The notes under the pieces: generated by a model
The model's input: the letters and a program-made list of their open reading frames with translations, nothing else
Databases searched by the model: none
Told to the model about the DNA's origin: nothing
Position numbers and translations under genes: made by a program
Shown here: positions 47,142 through 56,255 of the stretch, in pieces
Layout: every line of letters starts with the position of its first letter
Position numbering within the stretch: the stretch's first letter is position 1
Assembly (NCBI RefSeq): GCF_014119005.1
Contig: NZ_JACGYX010000003.1
Coordinates: forward strand, 1 to 64,000
DNA from: Psychrobacter sp. GP33
Lineage (GTDB): Bacteria > Pseudomonadota > Gammaproteobacteria > Pseudomonadales > Moraxellaceae
Reading direction: 5' to 3'
Length of the DNA stretch: 64,000 bases

Positions 47142-48377
47142 GTGAATAAACCCATCAGCCCGACTCAAAAAAACGCTCCATTGCATTTATTTCCGCAAAC
47201 CGATGCGCCTTCGTGGGTGCTCAAGCTGACCATATGTATGATTGGCATGTTTGCCTTTTTACAAGTGTATTCCATTCAGGCAGTATTGCCAGTATTAATG
47301 CTCGATTTTGCTGCCACAGAAGTGCAAGCCGGTATGATTGTTGGCGCAACTGTGATGGCAATTGCGATTATGTCGCCATTTTTGGGCATGCTCTCTGATG
47401 CTGTTGGACGGAAGTCTTTTATTGTTGGCGCGTTGTTGTTTTTAGCGATACCGACAGCGTTGATTGCTCAAAGTCCCAGTATCGCTTGGATGGGTATCTT
47501 TCGTTTTATGCAAGGGTTGTCCGTTCCTGGCATTACGGTGGTGACCATTGCTTATATTGGTGAAGAGTTTAAAGGGCGTGCGGTCACAGAGCTAATGTCG
47601 TTTTATGTTTCAGGGTCGGTACTTGGCGGCTTTTTAGGGCGCTTCTTACTTGGGCATTTACATGAATTTATGGGCTGGCGGCATGGTTATTATGTGATGG
47701 CGGTCATGACGTTAATAGGTGGCGTGTGGGTCGGAAAAATGCTGCCAAAGTCGAGTTGTTTTGAAGCCAATCCAAATTTCCGCTCAGCGATACAGACGCT
47801 TGGGGAGCATTTGACTAATCGTTATGTGGTGACCGCATGTTTACTTGGCTCATGTGTATTATTTTCGCTCGTTGGTTGCTTTACCTTTATTAATTTACAT
47901 CTTGCTGGTACGCCTTATGAGTTGAGTACGGGACAGCTGGCCAATATATTTGCAGTGTATTTAATCGGCGTTGTTATTACCCCATTATCGACCACTTTAT
48001 TACGTCGATTTGGTTCAGCGCGTACGGTTCGAGTGGCAGTAGTTTTCTCAATGATAGGTGTGTTATTAACCTTAGTGACACCGTTATGGGGCATTATCGT
48101 TGGGCTTGCCATTATGTCATCAGGTGTCTTTGTAACGCAGGCGGCAACCATCAGCTATATCGCTGTCAATGTTGAAAAAGGGCGTTCATTAGCTTCTGGT
48201 TTATATTATATGGGCTATTACGCAGGCGGTACGATGGGCGCATGGCTGTGTGGTTTGGCGTATGCGCGAGGAGATTGGTCGATGACAGTATGGTTACTAT
48301 TAATCGTGCAGATTTTGGCATTGTTGATAGCGAGCTTTGGGATGATTAAGACTAAAAAAATTACTGCTGAATCCTAA
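47142..48377 (+). CDS. MFS transporter (DHA1-type, YnfM-like)
   Basis: 411 residues, about 12 membrane segments. The MFS motif between segments 2 and 3 reads GMLSDAVGRKSFIVGAL (near 82-98), and segment 5 contains VSGSVLGGFLGRFLLG with the conserved Arg. C-terminal half has GLYYMGYYAGGTMGAW. The N-terminal 25 residues are hydrophilic. The start is a GTG at 47142 with no clear ribosome site, so a later start is possible. Probably a proton-driven exporter of small molecules; substrate unknown. Confidence 0.83.
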   Translation: MNKPISPTQKNAPLHLFPQTDAPSWVLKLTICMIGMFAFLQVYSIQAVLPVLMLDFAATEVQAGMIVGATVMAIAIMSPFLGMLSDAVGRKSFIVGALLFLAIPTALIAQSPSIAWMGIFRFMQGLSVPGITVVTIAYIGEEFKGRAVTELMSFYVSGSVLGGFLGRFLLGHLHEFMGWRHGYYVMAVMTLIGGVWVGKMLPKSSCFEANPNFRSAIQTLGEHLTNRYVVTACLLGSCVLFSLVGCFTFINLHLAGTPYELSTGQLANIFAVYLIGVVITPLSTTLLRRFGSARTVRVAVVFSMIGVLLTLVTPLWGIIVGLAIMSSGVFVTQAATISYIAVNVEKGRSLASGLYYMGYYAGGTMGAWLCGLAYARGDWSMTVWLLLIVQILALLIASFGMIKTKKITAES

Positions 48378-48626
48378 CAGTGGCTAACATAATACTGTCC
48401 TCGGCAAAACAATAATAAACGAACCTCCGGTATTGTTGTGTTTACGTGGGTACACTTTACATGGTATTGCTTTGTTCTTACTATCAATGGGTACGTTTGA
48501 TTAAGTGACTTTAAATAAGTAACTTTAATTAAATAGCGGTAATTAAGTGGCAAATACTATTGATTAAAAATAGTTAAAAAAACAAATAGTGTATATTTTA
48601 CTCATGACAACAAGGACGTTAATATC

Positions 48627-50291
48627 ATGTCAAATACTTATCCTAGTGCGCCTTCTGCCTATTCATTCCCTTTGCTGATTAAGCAATTATTAAACCGTGC
48701 TAAGACCGTTTCTTTAGACCAAGAAATTGTTTATGCTGATAAACAGCGTTTTACTTATAATGATTTATTTAATCGTATTAATCGCTTGGCGAACGTTTTA
48801 GATAGCCTAAACCTTGCATCTGGTGACGTTATTGCAGTGATGGATTGGGACAGTCATCGTTATCTTGAATCCTACTTTGCCATACCGATGTCGCAGTACA
48901 TTTTACAAACGGTAAATATCCGTTTGTCCCCTGAAAAAGTGCTGTATACCATTAACCATGCCAAGCCTAAAGTATTGTTGCTTAATTCTGAATTTGCACC
49001 ACTCGTCAAAGACTATCAGTTTGAAAATTCCAGTATTGAACACATTATTTGGTTGGATGATAATGGAGTGACGTCCGAAGGCATTTTTGGTAGTAATCAA
49101 AGTCGTGTCACTGGCGAGTACGAGGCGTTACTGGAAGCCGCCAACGATAATTTTAACTTTCCAGATTTTGACGAAAATACCATTGCCACCACCTTCTATA
49201 CCTCAGGTACAACAGGCGACCCTAAAGGGGTGTTTTTTAGCCATCGCCAATTGGTATTACATACCTTAGCAGAAGCAGCATCGCTGGGCATGCTACCGAA
49301 TAAGCAGGGCGTTAGCTATGGCGATGTTTATATGCCAATGACGCCAATGTTCCATGTGCATGCGTGGGGATTTCCATTTACCGCCACGATGACAGGGTTA
49401 AAACAAGTGTATCCGGGACGCTATGCGCCTGATAGCTTACTTAACTTAATCATTAATGAAAAGGTCAGTATCACGCACTGTGTCCCAACAATTTTGCAAA
49501 TGCTACTCAAAGAGGCGCAAGATCGTAATGCCAATTTTAATGGACTAAAAATGATTATCGGTGGCTCAAGGCTTACCGAAGGTTTGGCCAAAGCTGCACT
49601 TACACAAGGGATTGAGGTATACACTGGATATGGGATGTCAGAGACGGCGCCGCTCATTAGCCTAACAGATTTTAGTCTGAATGAACCTGAGCTGAGCGAA
49701 GAAGAAGATATCGCACGCCGCTGTATGACCGGTAAGCCTGTACTAATGGTCGATGCACAAGTCTGGGATGAGCACAATCATCCTGTAGGCACAGGTAAAG
49801 ATAATACTGGTGAATTGGTATTACGTGCGCCATGGCTGACCCAAAGCTACCTAAAAAATGAAGATGCAGGCGCTGAGCTATGGGAGCATGGTTATATGCA
49901 CACCCAAGATATTGCTTACATGCGCCGAGATGGGACTATTAAAATCACAGACCGTCTAAAAGATGTGATTAAATCAGGTGGCGAATGGATATCCTCACTT
50001 GAGATTGAGACTATTTTATCACTGCATCCAGCGGTAGCTGATGTGGCAGTGATTGGTATTCCTGATAAGCAGTGGGGCGAGCGTCCGTTGGCACTTATAG
50101 TTCTTAAGCCCAATTGCCAAAATACCAGCAGCGACGATATTAAAGCGTTGGCTGAACAAGCGGCTAGTAAAGGCATGATTCCCAAATATGGTGTACCTAG
50201 CCAGTTCAAATTTGTAGAGGAGTTGCCAAAAACCTCGGTAGGCAAACATGATAAAAAAGTCATGCGTGAAATATACGCCAATCAGACATAG
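48627..50291 (+). CDS. Long-/medium-chain acyl-CoA ligase (AMP-forming)
   Basis: 554 residues. Activates a fatty acid to acyl-CoA via acyl-AMP. ATP-binding signature FYTSGTTGDPKGVFFSHRQL (about 188-207), VYTGYGMSETAPLISL (about 331-346), TGELVLRAPWLTQSY, the hinge ITDRLKDVIKSGGEWIS and the C-terminal catalytic Lys in KTSVGKHDKK. Sequence style is of the FadD-like medium/long-chain ligases (DitJ/AlkK group). AAGGAC precedes the ATG. Downstream lies a 3-hydroxyisobutyryl-CoA hydrolase gene, but a terminator separates them. Confidence 0.9.
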   Translation: MSNTYPSAPSAYSFPLLIKQLLNRAKTVSLDQEIVYADKQRFTYNDLFNRINRLANVLDSLNLASGDVIAVMDWDSHRYLESYFAIPMSQYILQTVNIRLSPEKVLYTINHAKPKVLLLNSEFAPLVKDYQFENSSIEHIIWLDDNGVTSEGIFGSNQSRVTGEYEALLEAANDNFNFPDFDENTIATTFYTSGTTGDPKGVFFSHRQLVLHTLAEAASLGMLPNKQGVSYGDVYMPMTPMFHVHAWGFPFTATMTGLKQVYPGRYAPDSLLNLIINEKVSITHCVPTILQMLLKEAQDRNANFNGLKMIIGGSRLTEGLAKAALTQGIEVYTGYGMSETAPLISLTDFSLNEPELSEEEDIARRCMTGKPVLMVDAQVWDEHNHPVGTGKDNTGELVLRAPWLTQSYLKNEDAGAELWEHGYMHTQDIAYMRRDGTIKITDRLKDVIKSGGEWISSLEIETILSLHPAVADVAVIGIPDKQWGERPLALIVLKPNCQNTSSDDIKALAEQAASKGMIPKYGVPSQFKFVEELPKTSVGKHDKKVMREIYANQT

Positions 50292-50403
50292 ACATATAGA
50301 GTCTTTCGCAATACGATTTTGTTCATTTTTTCTTATTTATATTGTCGCAAAATTTTGTTAGGCTATTCTACAAATTAAGTTAGCAATATAATATTAAGCA
50401 AAC

Positions 50404-50433
50404 TAAAACCGATTCATGACTGAGTCGGTTTTT
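50404..50433 (+). terminator. Terminator of the acyl-CoA ligase gene
   Basis: AAAACCGATTCA-TGAC-TGAGTCGGTTTTT hairpin with T run. Confidence 0.82.
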
Positions 50434-50523
50434 ATATTTAATAAGCTATAAGTTTACTCACGTATTACGTTAATAAAGCAAAAAGCTAGCAGAATATTAA
50501 TAATATTTTTTAACCCAAATTGG

Positions 50524-51807
50524 ATGTTTATCATGATAAATGACCGCGATAATAAAAATACCTCATCAATTGCAGGGAATGATTTACCAGAAGCATCCGT
50601 TATTTTTAATACCGAACCAACAGATAGTGGTCATCTGATTGGTATCATGATGCTTAATGCACCCAAATCGTTAAATGCGCTTAGTGTGGAGATGTGTAAA
50701 CTGTTATCGCAGCAGCTCACGCAGTGGCAAGAAGATACCAATGTGGTGGCAATCTTGTTAAAGGGTGCTGGCGATAAAGCATTTTGTGCCGGTGGCGATA
50801 TCCGCAAGCTGTATAACAGTATGTCGGATACTGCACCAATACCTAATCCTTATGCCACAGAATTTTTTGGACATGAATATCGTTTATTTCGACAAATGCA
50901 TTTCTATCCTAAACCTTTAATAGTATGGGGCGATGGCATTATCATGGGTGGTGGTATGGGTCTGCTTGCCGCCTGTAGCCATCGTATAGTTACCGAGCGT
51001 ACGCGTTTTGCAATGCCAGAGGTAACGATTGGTTTATTCCCAGATGCTTCTGGTAGTTGGTTCTTACCGCGTATGCCTGCTAAAACAGGTTTATTTTTAG
51101 GATTAACAGGCGCTCAATGTAATGGCAACGATGCGTTATTGGTTAATTTAGCAGAGTATGCAGTGTCAAGCCATGACTATGAGACTGTTTTACAGCGTTT
51201 AATCGGAAGTGATTGGCAATCCATAAATACTTTTGATGATGAAAATGGTACTAGTACAAGTTATTCCGATACAGCGCATAATATAGTCAGCCATGCGTTA
51301 GCGACTTTGCCTGTGGCAATTCTTGCAGAGAGTAAACTCGGATTATACTGGCAAACCATTCAGCGATTAATGAACAGGGGTGGCCTGGCTGATATTGATA
51401 GCATATTGCAAGATGATAACGCATTGGCGCAGTTTGATGCGAGATTTGCGGCTGATGAGTGGACGCAAAAAGCCATTGCCACTTATCGTCACGGTTGCCC
51501 GGTCACTATTGCCTTAGCTTATACACTTTATCATCAGACAGCCCAGCTTTCGCTAGAGCAAATATTATATTTAGAGACCAATGTTGCTGTCCATTGTGCT
51601 GCAAATCCTGACTTTAAAGAAGGCGTACGTGCGCTACTGATTGATAAAGATAAAAACCCGCAGTGGTTACGATCATTAGCAGACTGCCTAACTGTGGAGG
51701 GTCGCCACTATATTCATCAGCATCTCATCAGCCCTTATCCTACCGGTGAGCATCCTTTTGATAATTGGCTAGGCATAGAGGCGCTCGGTGTGCAAACCGT
51801 CCGCTAA
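50524..51807 (+). CDS. 3-hydroxyisobutyryl-CoA hydrolase (enoyl-CoA hydratase/isomerase superfamily)
   Basis: 427 residues from the ATG at 50524; an ATG at 50533 fits the GGA ribosome site equally well. Crotonase fold: LNALSVEMCKLL near 52, AFCAGGDIRKLY (oxyanion hole, about 89-100), GIIMGGGMGLLAACSHRI (about 138-155) and FAMPEVTIGLFPDASGSWFL with the catalytic Glu. The long form (over 350 residues) and C-AGGDI are characteristic of HIBYL-CoA hydrolase of valine catabolism. The IclR regulator converges on it. Other valine-pathway genes are not in the window. Confidence 0.87.
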   Translation: MFIMINDRDNKNTSSIAGNDLPEASVIFNTEPTDSGHLIGIMMLNAPKSLNALSVEMCKLLSQQLTQWQEDTNVVAILLKGAGDKAFCAGGDIRKLYNSMSDTAPIPNPYATEFFGHEYRLFRQMHFYPKPLIVWGDGIIMGGGMGLLAACSHRIVTERTRFAMPEVTIGLFPDASGSWFLPRMPAKTGLFLGLTGAQCNGNDALLVNLAEYAVSSHDYETVLQRLIGSDWQSINTFDDENGTSTSYSDTAHNIVSHALATLPVAILAESKLGLYWQTIQRLMNRGGLADIDSILQDDNALAQFDARFAADEWTQKAIATYRHGCPVTIALAYTLYHQTAQLSLEQILYLETNVAVHCAANPDFKEGVRALLIDKDKNPQWLRSLADCLTVEGRHYIHQHLISPYPTGEHPFDNWLGIEALGVQTVR

Positions 51808-51843
51808 ATAAAGTTGGGGATAAATGGAGTGATATTAATTGAC

Positions 51844-52602
51844 TCAACTTTGTAAATCATAAACCAAGCCTTGGATATCCTGTGCCGCCTCTTGCAAGCG
51901 CGGTACGTGCGTTAGCAGCTCTTCTAGCGATATTCGAATCGTTGGAGCATGAACATATAGTGATGCTAAATAACGTGATTTTTTATCTAGTATTGGCACA
52001 GCAACCGTTACCATCTCTGAGATAAACTCTTCATTATCGATACCAATGCCAGTTTTAGCGATGCGATCAAGTTCAGCATTTAGTACATCAATGTCGACCA
52101 TAGTATTTTTAGTAAATTTACTGAGCGGTAAACTATTAAGCATCTTACGGCGGCTGGCTTTAGACAGCTGGCTCAAATAAAGCTTGCCTGTCCCTGTACA
52201 CCACATCGGTGACTTTGCGCCAACCGGTAAATAAATTTGTAAGGGCAATTCTGTTTGTACGCGATTGGTATAAGTCATATTCATCTGATACGGAATCGCA
52301 ATGCCGCATGACTCTTTTATATCATCAACCAGTCTTTGCAAAACAACTTGACGCTCATTAAAAAAGTGGCGCTGTTGCCATAGCTCAACGCTCAAATTGC
52401 GAACACGTTTACCAGGGATAATACCGCCCGTGATATCTACTGCCACAAAACCTTCATCGACTAGATTTTGAATCAATCGATGAATAGTAGGTTTAGGGAT
52501 ATCGAGCACTTGTGATAATTCAAGAGGAGAGATTGGCTTAGGTGCGTAAGATACGGCTTCAATGATTTCTAACACACGGGTAATCGAGGAAACTTTAGGC
52601 AT
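51844..52602 (-). CDS. IclR-family transcriptional regulator
   Basis: 252 residues from the ATG at 52602; the frame is open to 52650 but the extra residues are hydrophobic and unlike IclR starts. N-terminal winged helix (KVSSITRVLEIIEAVSYA; ISPLELSQVLDIPKPTIHRL) and a C-terminal effector-binding domain with CGIAIPYQMNMTY, WCTGTGKLYLSQLSK and GIGIDNEEFISEMVTVAVPI (KTGIGIDNEE being the family box). Converges on the HIBYL-CoA hydrolase gene; IclR proteins often control acid or aromatic catabolism. Effector unknown. Confidence 0.9.
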   Translation of the reverse strand: MPKVSSITRVLEIIEAVSYAPKPISPLELSQVLDIPKPTIHRLIQNLVDEGFVAVDITGGIIPGKRVRNLSVELWQQRHFFNERQVVLQRLVDDIKESCGIAIPYQMNMTYTNRVQTELPLQIYLPVGAKSPMWCTGTGKLYLSQLSKASRRKMLNSLPLSKFTKNTMVDIDVLNAELDRIAKTGIGIDNEEFISEMVTVAVPILDKKSRYLASLYVHAPTIRISLEELLTHVPRLQEAAQDIQGLVYDLQS

Positions 52603-53245
52603 AGGAACACTCGGTAAGAAAAGGGACCAGTAACAGATAAAATAGAACAAAGAACTGATAAGTTAAGAGGTAATAAAATGAGCATAAAAACAGTAATAGT
52701 ATAAAGTGTTTATATATTATTTAGCAGCATTTTTAATTGTTTTCAAGTAGATAAAAGGGGGAAACATAGCCGGTCAAGTGAACGTAAGATAACAAAGTAG
52801 GTCATTCTTTTATAAAATTGTTATTGAGTTTGCACGAGAACTACGACATTATAGCGCCATAGTTTGCCATATTGTTACACGTGATTTGGCTTTTTATGTC
52901 TAAATCGTTATTAGAAAGTGACAATAAGTGAGATGAGCATTATCACATCTTATGTTGTAACGTCCTGATTTTTAGGCGCTATATGCTTGTATTGTTATCT
53001 ACCCAGTTTAGGGGTATTGTGTAACACTAAAGTCATGTTCTATGGTTTCGTGTAGGAATTATTACAATATCTATGCAATCTTTACATAATGGCAAATAAA
53101 AAGGGCATCTTTAGGGGTGACTTTTTACGCCAAAATTGTTTTAATCTGCTCAACAAAATGATTGTTTAAAATAAAGGCTAGATAATCGTTTTTTTGCAGG
53201 TCATCTGTTTTATATCTATTTGTGTTATATCTGAGGAGCGTAATC
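52603..53245. other. Long intergenic region before the outer-membrane protein gene
   Basis: About 640 bases between divergent IclR and outer-membrane genes with no coding frame. It probably holds a complex porin promoter and long leader; no specific operator was recognised. Confidence 0.4.
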
Positions 53246-54166
53246 ATGAAGTTTATTAAATTAACAGCTATTTCTGCTGCTGTATTGGCATCTAGTGCTG
53301 CTCTAGCAGCTGATCCTATTGTCGTTGTTGACGATGTAGAAGTTTATGAGGCGCAGCCTGTAGCAGTTGCTTATGAAGTTGAGCCTGTAGCAGTTGCCTA
53401 TGAAGCTGAGCCAGTTGCAGTTGCTTATAATGCCAACGCAGGTGTTGTTCGTAACACTGCTGGTGCAGTTGTTGGTGGCACTAAAACTTTTTTCCAAACA
53501 GTAACTCATCCAGCAGCTATTAGTGCTGAAGTTGGTACACTAGGTTATGGTGCTAACATCGGTTGGGGACTTAACGAAAAAACTGAACTACAAGCCGGTT
53601 GGGCAGGTGGTGATGTAGCTGATCTATTCGGTGGTGACTTCGATGCTAACGATATCAACTATGACGTTGATACTGATTTTAGTAACCCGTACTTAGGCGT
53701 GCAGTACCGTCCTATGGCTAACTGGTTCACTATGGGCGCTGGTATTATCGTTCCTGATAACGATATCGATGTTCGTGCTAATGCTGAAGGCGAAGGTTTC
53801 TACAAAATCGATGGTAAAAAGTACTATACAGGTGTAGCTGCAGATAAGCGCGGCGATGACGACTTTGGTGCTGATGGTGTTGGTAACTTAGAAGGTAACA
53901 TTCAGCATCGTAACAAGTTAGCTCCTTATGCTACTATTGGCTTCCGTCCTAACATCACCAATAACTTTGGTGTGTTTGGTGAAGTTGGTGCAGCTTATAT
54001 GGGTAAAGTAGACGCAAACATCAAACGTGTTGGCGGTGTTGATGGCGATGCTATTAATATAGCAGCAGCAGATCAAGCGGCTCGTGATGCAGAAAAAGAT
54101 CTAGAAGACAAAAGCTGGTTAGAGTGGATGCCAATTGTTAAAGTTGGTGCAACCTACCGCTTCTAA
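53246..54166 (+). CDS. Outer-membrane beta-barrel protein with N-terminal VAVAYE repeats
   Basis: 306 residues from the ATG at 53246 (GAGGAG 9 bases upstream). Cleavable signal of 21 residues (ASSAALA then ADP). After it comes a repeat section (about 32-65): three nine-residue units of the form EPVAVAYEA. The rest looks like an eight- or ten-stranded barrel with alternating hydrophobic residues (GYGANIGWGLNEKTELQAGW, YLGVQYRPMANWFTMGAGII, LAPYATIGFRPNITNNFGVF) and ends with GATYRF, the C-terminal Phe signal for BAM insertion. Strong ribosome site and UUCG-type terminator suggest high expression. Function beyond a structural or pore role unknown. Confidence 0.85.
   Translation: MKFIKLTAISAAVLASSAALAADPIVVVDDVEVYEAQPVAVAYEVEPVAVAYEAEPVAVAYNANAGVVRNTAGAVVGGTKTFFQTVTHPAAISAEVGTLGYGANIGWGLNEKTELQAGWAGGDVADLFGGDFDANDINYDVDTDFSNPYLGVQYRPMANWFTMGAGIIVPDNDIDVRANAEGEGFYKIDGKKYYTGVAADKRGDDDFGADGVGNLEGNIQHRNKLAPYATIGFRPNITNNFGVFGEVGAAYMGKVDANIKRVGGVDGDAINIAAADQAARDAEKDLEDKSWLEWMPIVKVGATYRF
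53351..53431 (+). repeat. 27-base in-frame tandem repeat (three copies)
   Basis: Three diverged 27-base units coding for x-(E/Q)-PVAVAY-(E/N) in the mature N-terminus of the outer-membrane protein. In-frame, so copy-number changes would alter only the length of the exposed or periplasmic lead. Confidence 0.85.
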
Positions 54167-54214
54167 TAATGATTCATGATAAATAATATCTGCTATGAAT
54201 GATTAAGATAAAGA

Positions 54215-54239
54215 AACGACCTTCGGGTCGTTTTTTTTG
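54215..54239 (+). terminator. Terminator of the outer-membrane protein gene
   Basis: AAACGACC-TTCG-GGTCGTTTTTTTT, a UUCG tetraloop hairpin with a long T run. Confidence 0.92.
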
Positions 54240-54287
54240 TTTTCAAATTTTTATTTTAGGAAGAGCTTTCGAAGTTATGGAATAGTA

Positions 54288-55058
54288 TTAGAAAACGACT
54301 ACGGTTTGTTGGCAAGGTAAAATTGTAATTTGATAACCGTTTCGGGTATTGTTAATTACAGTATCTGTTGAGTAATCCTCATTTAAGCTAGCAATAAGCT
54401 TAGGGATAATTTCTGCATAAGACATGCCCAATCCTTGCGCTAATTTATATTGGTAAATCTTAATAAAGCTTTCTTTAAACTGCCATAGCCATCTAACAAT
54501 AATGTTACGCTGATATATGGCTAGGTCTGCTAAAATTTCAATCTCAGCAGGATGATAAAATCGCTGCGCCACCTGCCAAGCGATATCTTGAATTTCAATA
54601 TCGATACCAACGGCACGGTCAGCACTGATAATAACTGCGACTTTATCAGTAAGCTGACTGCTGGCTATATCAACGTCACCAGAATGACTGAAGCATACGT
54701 AATAGCCGCTATTACTGAGCCGATAGGGAAATTGGGATTCATCTAAAGTCTCGGTTATTCCTATCTTAACAAGCAGTAATTGTAATAATAAGCGTACACC
54801 TTTACGCTGTTGTCGCCGTCTATTTTGAGCGATTTGTCGTGCTGATAAGAGGCTATTAATGTTGTTATCTAATCGGTAAAAAGTATGAGAGTAAAGTTTG
54901 GTTAGGCAAGATAATGGTGTAAAAGGAGCTAAGGGCTTGGATGATGTAGGACAATTATATGTCAATGACAATAATGGTGAGGCAATTTGAGCGGTGGCGC
55001 ACCATGTTATAGGATTAAGCTTAGTGTAGACTATATTTTGCAAAGATAGAGTTAGCAT
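54288..55058 (-). CDS. 4'-phosphopantetheinyl transferase (Sfp type)
   Basis: 256 residues. Moves the phosphopantetheine arm of CoA to carrier-protein serines. The family signature is present: VGIDIE (near 168-173) and, after the expected gap, WQFKESFIKIYQYKLAQGLG (about 208-227), giving the Mg-binding Asp/Glu and the K-E-x-x-x-K helix. The length matches Sfp (224) plus an N-terminal extension. It is isolated: no polyketide, NRPS or acyl-carrier gene nearby, so it may act as the general enzyme of the cell or serve a distant cluster. Weak ribosome site. Confidence 0.85.
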   Translation of the reverse strand: MLTLSLQNIVYTKLNPITWCATAQIASPLLSLTYNCPTSSKPLAPFTPLSCLTKLYSHTFYRLDNNINSLLSARQIAQNRRRQQRKGVRLLLQLLLVKIGITETLDESQFPYRLSNSGYYVCFSHSGDVDIASSQLTDKVAVIISADRAVGIDIEIQDIAWQVAQRFYHPAEIEILADLAIYQRNIIVRWLWQFKESFIKIYQYKLAQGLGMSYAEIIPKLIASLNEDYSTDTVINNTRNGYQITILPCQQTVVVF

Positions 55059-55172
55059 GGTTTCTTATTTACATAGTGATTGAAATAGTTAAGAACATTC
55101 AAATTTTTGTGAATAATATTTTTAAAAAAAAAGTTTATATTTTCCATGATATTTTGTCTAATGTTTTATCAT

Positions 55173-55212
55173 AAAAAGAGCCTAACAAAAGTAAATTGCT
55201 AGGCTCTTTTTA
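55173..55212 (-). terminator. Terminator of the Pal-like gene
   Basis: AAAAAGAGCCTA ... TAGGCTCTTTTT stem, T run on the minus strand, about 65 bases after the stop. Confidence 0.8.
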
Positions 55213-55277
55213 TTCTATACTATTATTATAAGTTAGTTAGCTTGAACATAACTGCTCTTAGCTAAGCTAAATAAACA

Positions 55278-55829
55278 TTAGTATGACAATTCTGCACGGC
55301 GGTTTTGAGAATAGGCAGATTCGTCAGCACCTGTAGCAGCAGGACGCTCTTCGCCATAGCTAATCACTTGGATGTTATTAGATGCAGCACCTTGCGCGGT
55401 AAGATAGCTACTGACAGATTGAGCACGACGTTCGCCAAGTGCCATATTGTATTCACGGCTACCGCGTTCATCGGTATGACCAGCAATTAATACACCAGCG
55501 CCAGGATTTGCGCTAAGTAAACTTGCATGTTGGCTTAATACGCTGGCAGATTGCGAAGTAATGTCACTGCTGTCAAAATCAAAATAAACCACGGCTTGTA
55601 AGTTATTAGCAGCAGAAATAACAGCCGCAGAGTTATTAATATCAATACCGCCTGTATAACCAACTTGACCACCAGGAATACCTAGTGGGGCAACCACAAC
55701 TTCAGATGTAGCGCGTTTGGTGGCACAACCTGTGGTAAGTGCTACAGTCGTAGAAAGTACGGCAAGCGCAGCGATTTTAGCGAAACGCATTTTTGATGGC
55801 GTATTAGATAAAGTAAGGCTGGTAAACAT
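55278..55829 (-). CDS. pal: Peptidoglycan-associated (OmpA-domain) lipoprotein, Pal-like
   Basis: 183 residues. AGGAG sits 6 bases before the ATG at 55829, so this start is preferred over MRFAKIA at 55790, although it gives an unusually long n-region (the lipobox LTTGC has Cys35). C-terminal OmpA domain (about 75-183): VVYFDFDSSDITSQ, AGHTDERGSREYNMALGERR (peptidoglycan-binding Asp and Arg) and SYGEERP. Pal anchors the outer membrane to the wall with TolB. Here no tolQRAB genes are adjacent; an isolated pal or a paralogue is possible. Confidence 0.87.
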   Translation of the reverse strand: MFTSLTLSNTPSKMRFAKIAALAVLSTTVALTTGCATKRATSEVVVAPLGIPGGQVGYTGGIDINNSAAVISAANNLQAVVYFDFDSSDITSQSASVLSQHASLLSANPGAGVLIAGHTDERGSREYNMALGERRAQSVSSYLTAQGAASNNIQVISYGEERPAATGADESAYSQNRRAELSY

Positions 55830-56255
55830 AGTGAGCTCCTAAATTTTTAATCAAATTTGTTATTTTAAAACTGCTTATAATAAAACCTAGGCAATTGCTG
55901 CTTATAGTAGAAGGTATGTTACGTTATGTAAATAGCATTACTGTAAATCATGTCAAATTTTGCCCATTAATTCAATATGTACTTTGCAATAGGGTACATA
56001 AGTTCGTAGTCTAGCCAGTCACCTATAATTTTTTATTGCCATTCTTCTTGCGGTTCGACTGCATTTTAGCTTAACTTATTTGGCCTTGAAATGTTCTAGC
56101 CTGAACCAATGTAATCATAAGGCTATTAAATCTTAGAGGTATATAATAAAAGGTAATATGACCAGTCATTCAGGTGTATTTTAACTTTATTATAATGCTT
56201 TTATAAATATAATCCGCTATACGATATTTGCCACTACTCAAAAATAGGAATAACG
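55830..56255. other. Divergent intergenic region, nothing recognised
   Basis: 426 AT-rich bases between the divergent Pal-like and pepN genes; promoters for both are expected. No gene, repeat or clear operator seen. Confidence 0.4.

Noticed and set aside
49421-50281. Antisense frames of 118 and 121 codons inside the acyl-CoA ligase gene
   Set aside because: The plus-strand gene is a complete AMP-forming ligase with all motifs; the antisense frames are shadows.
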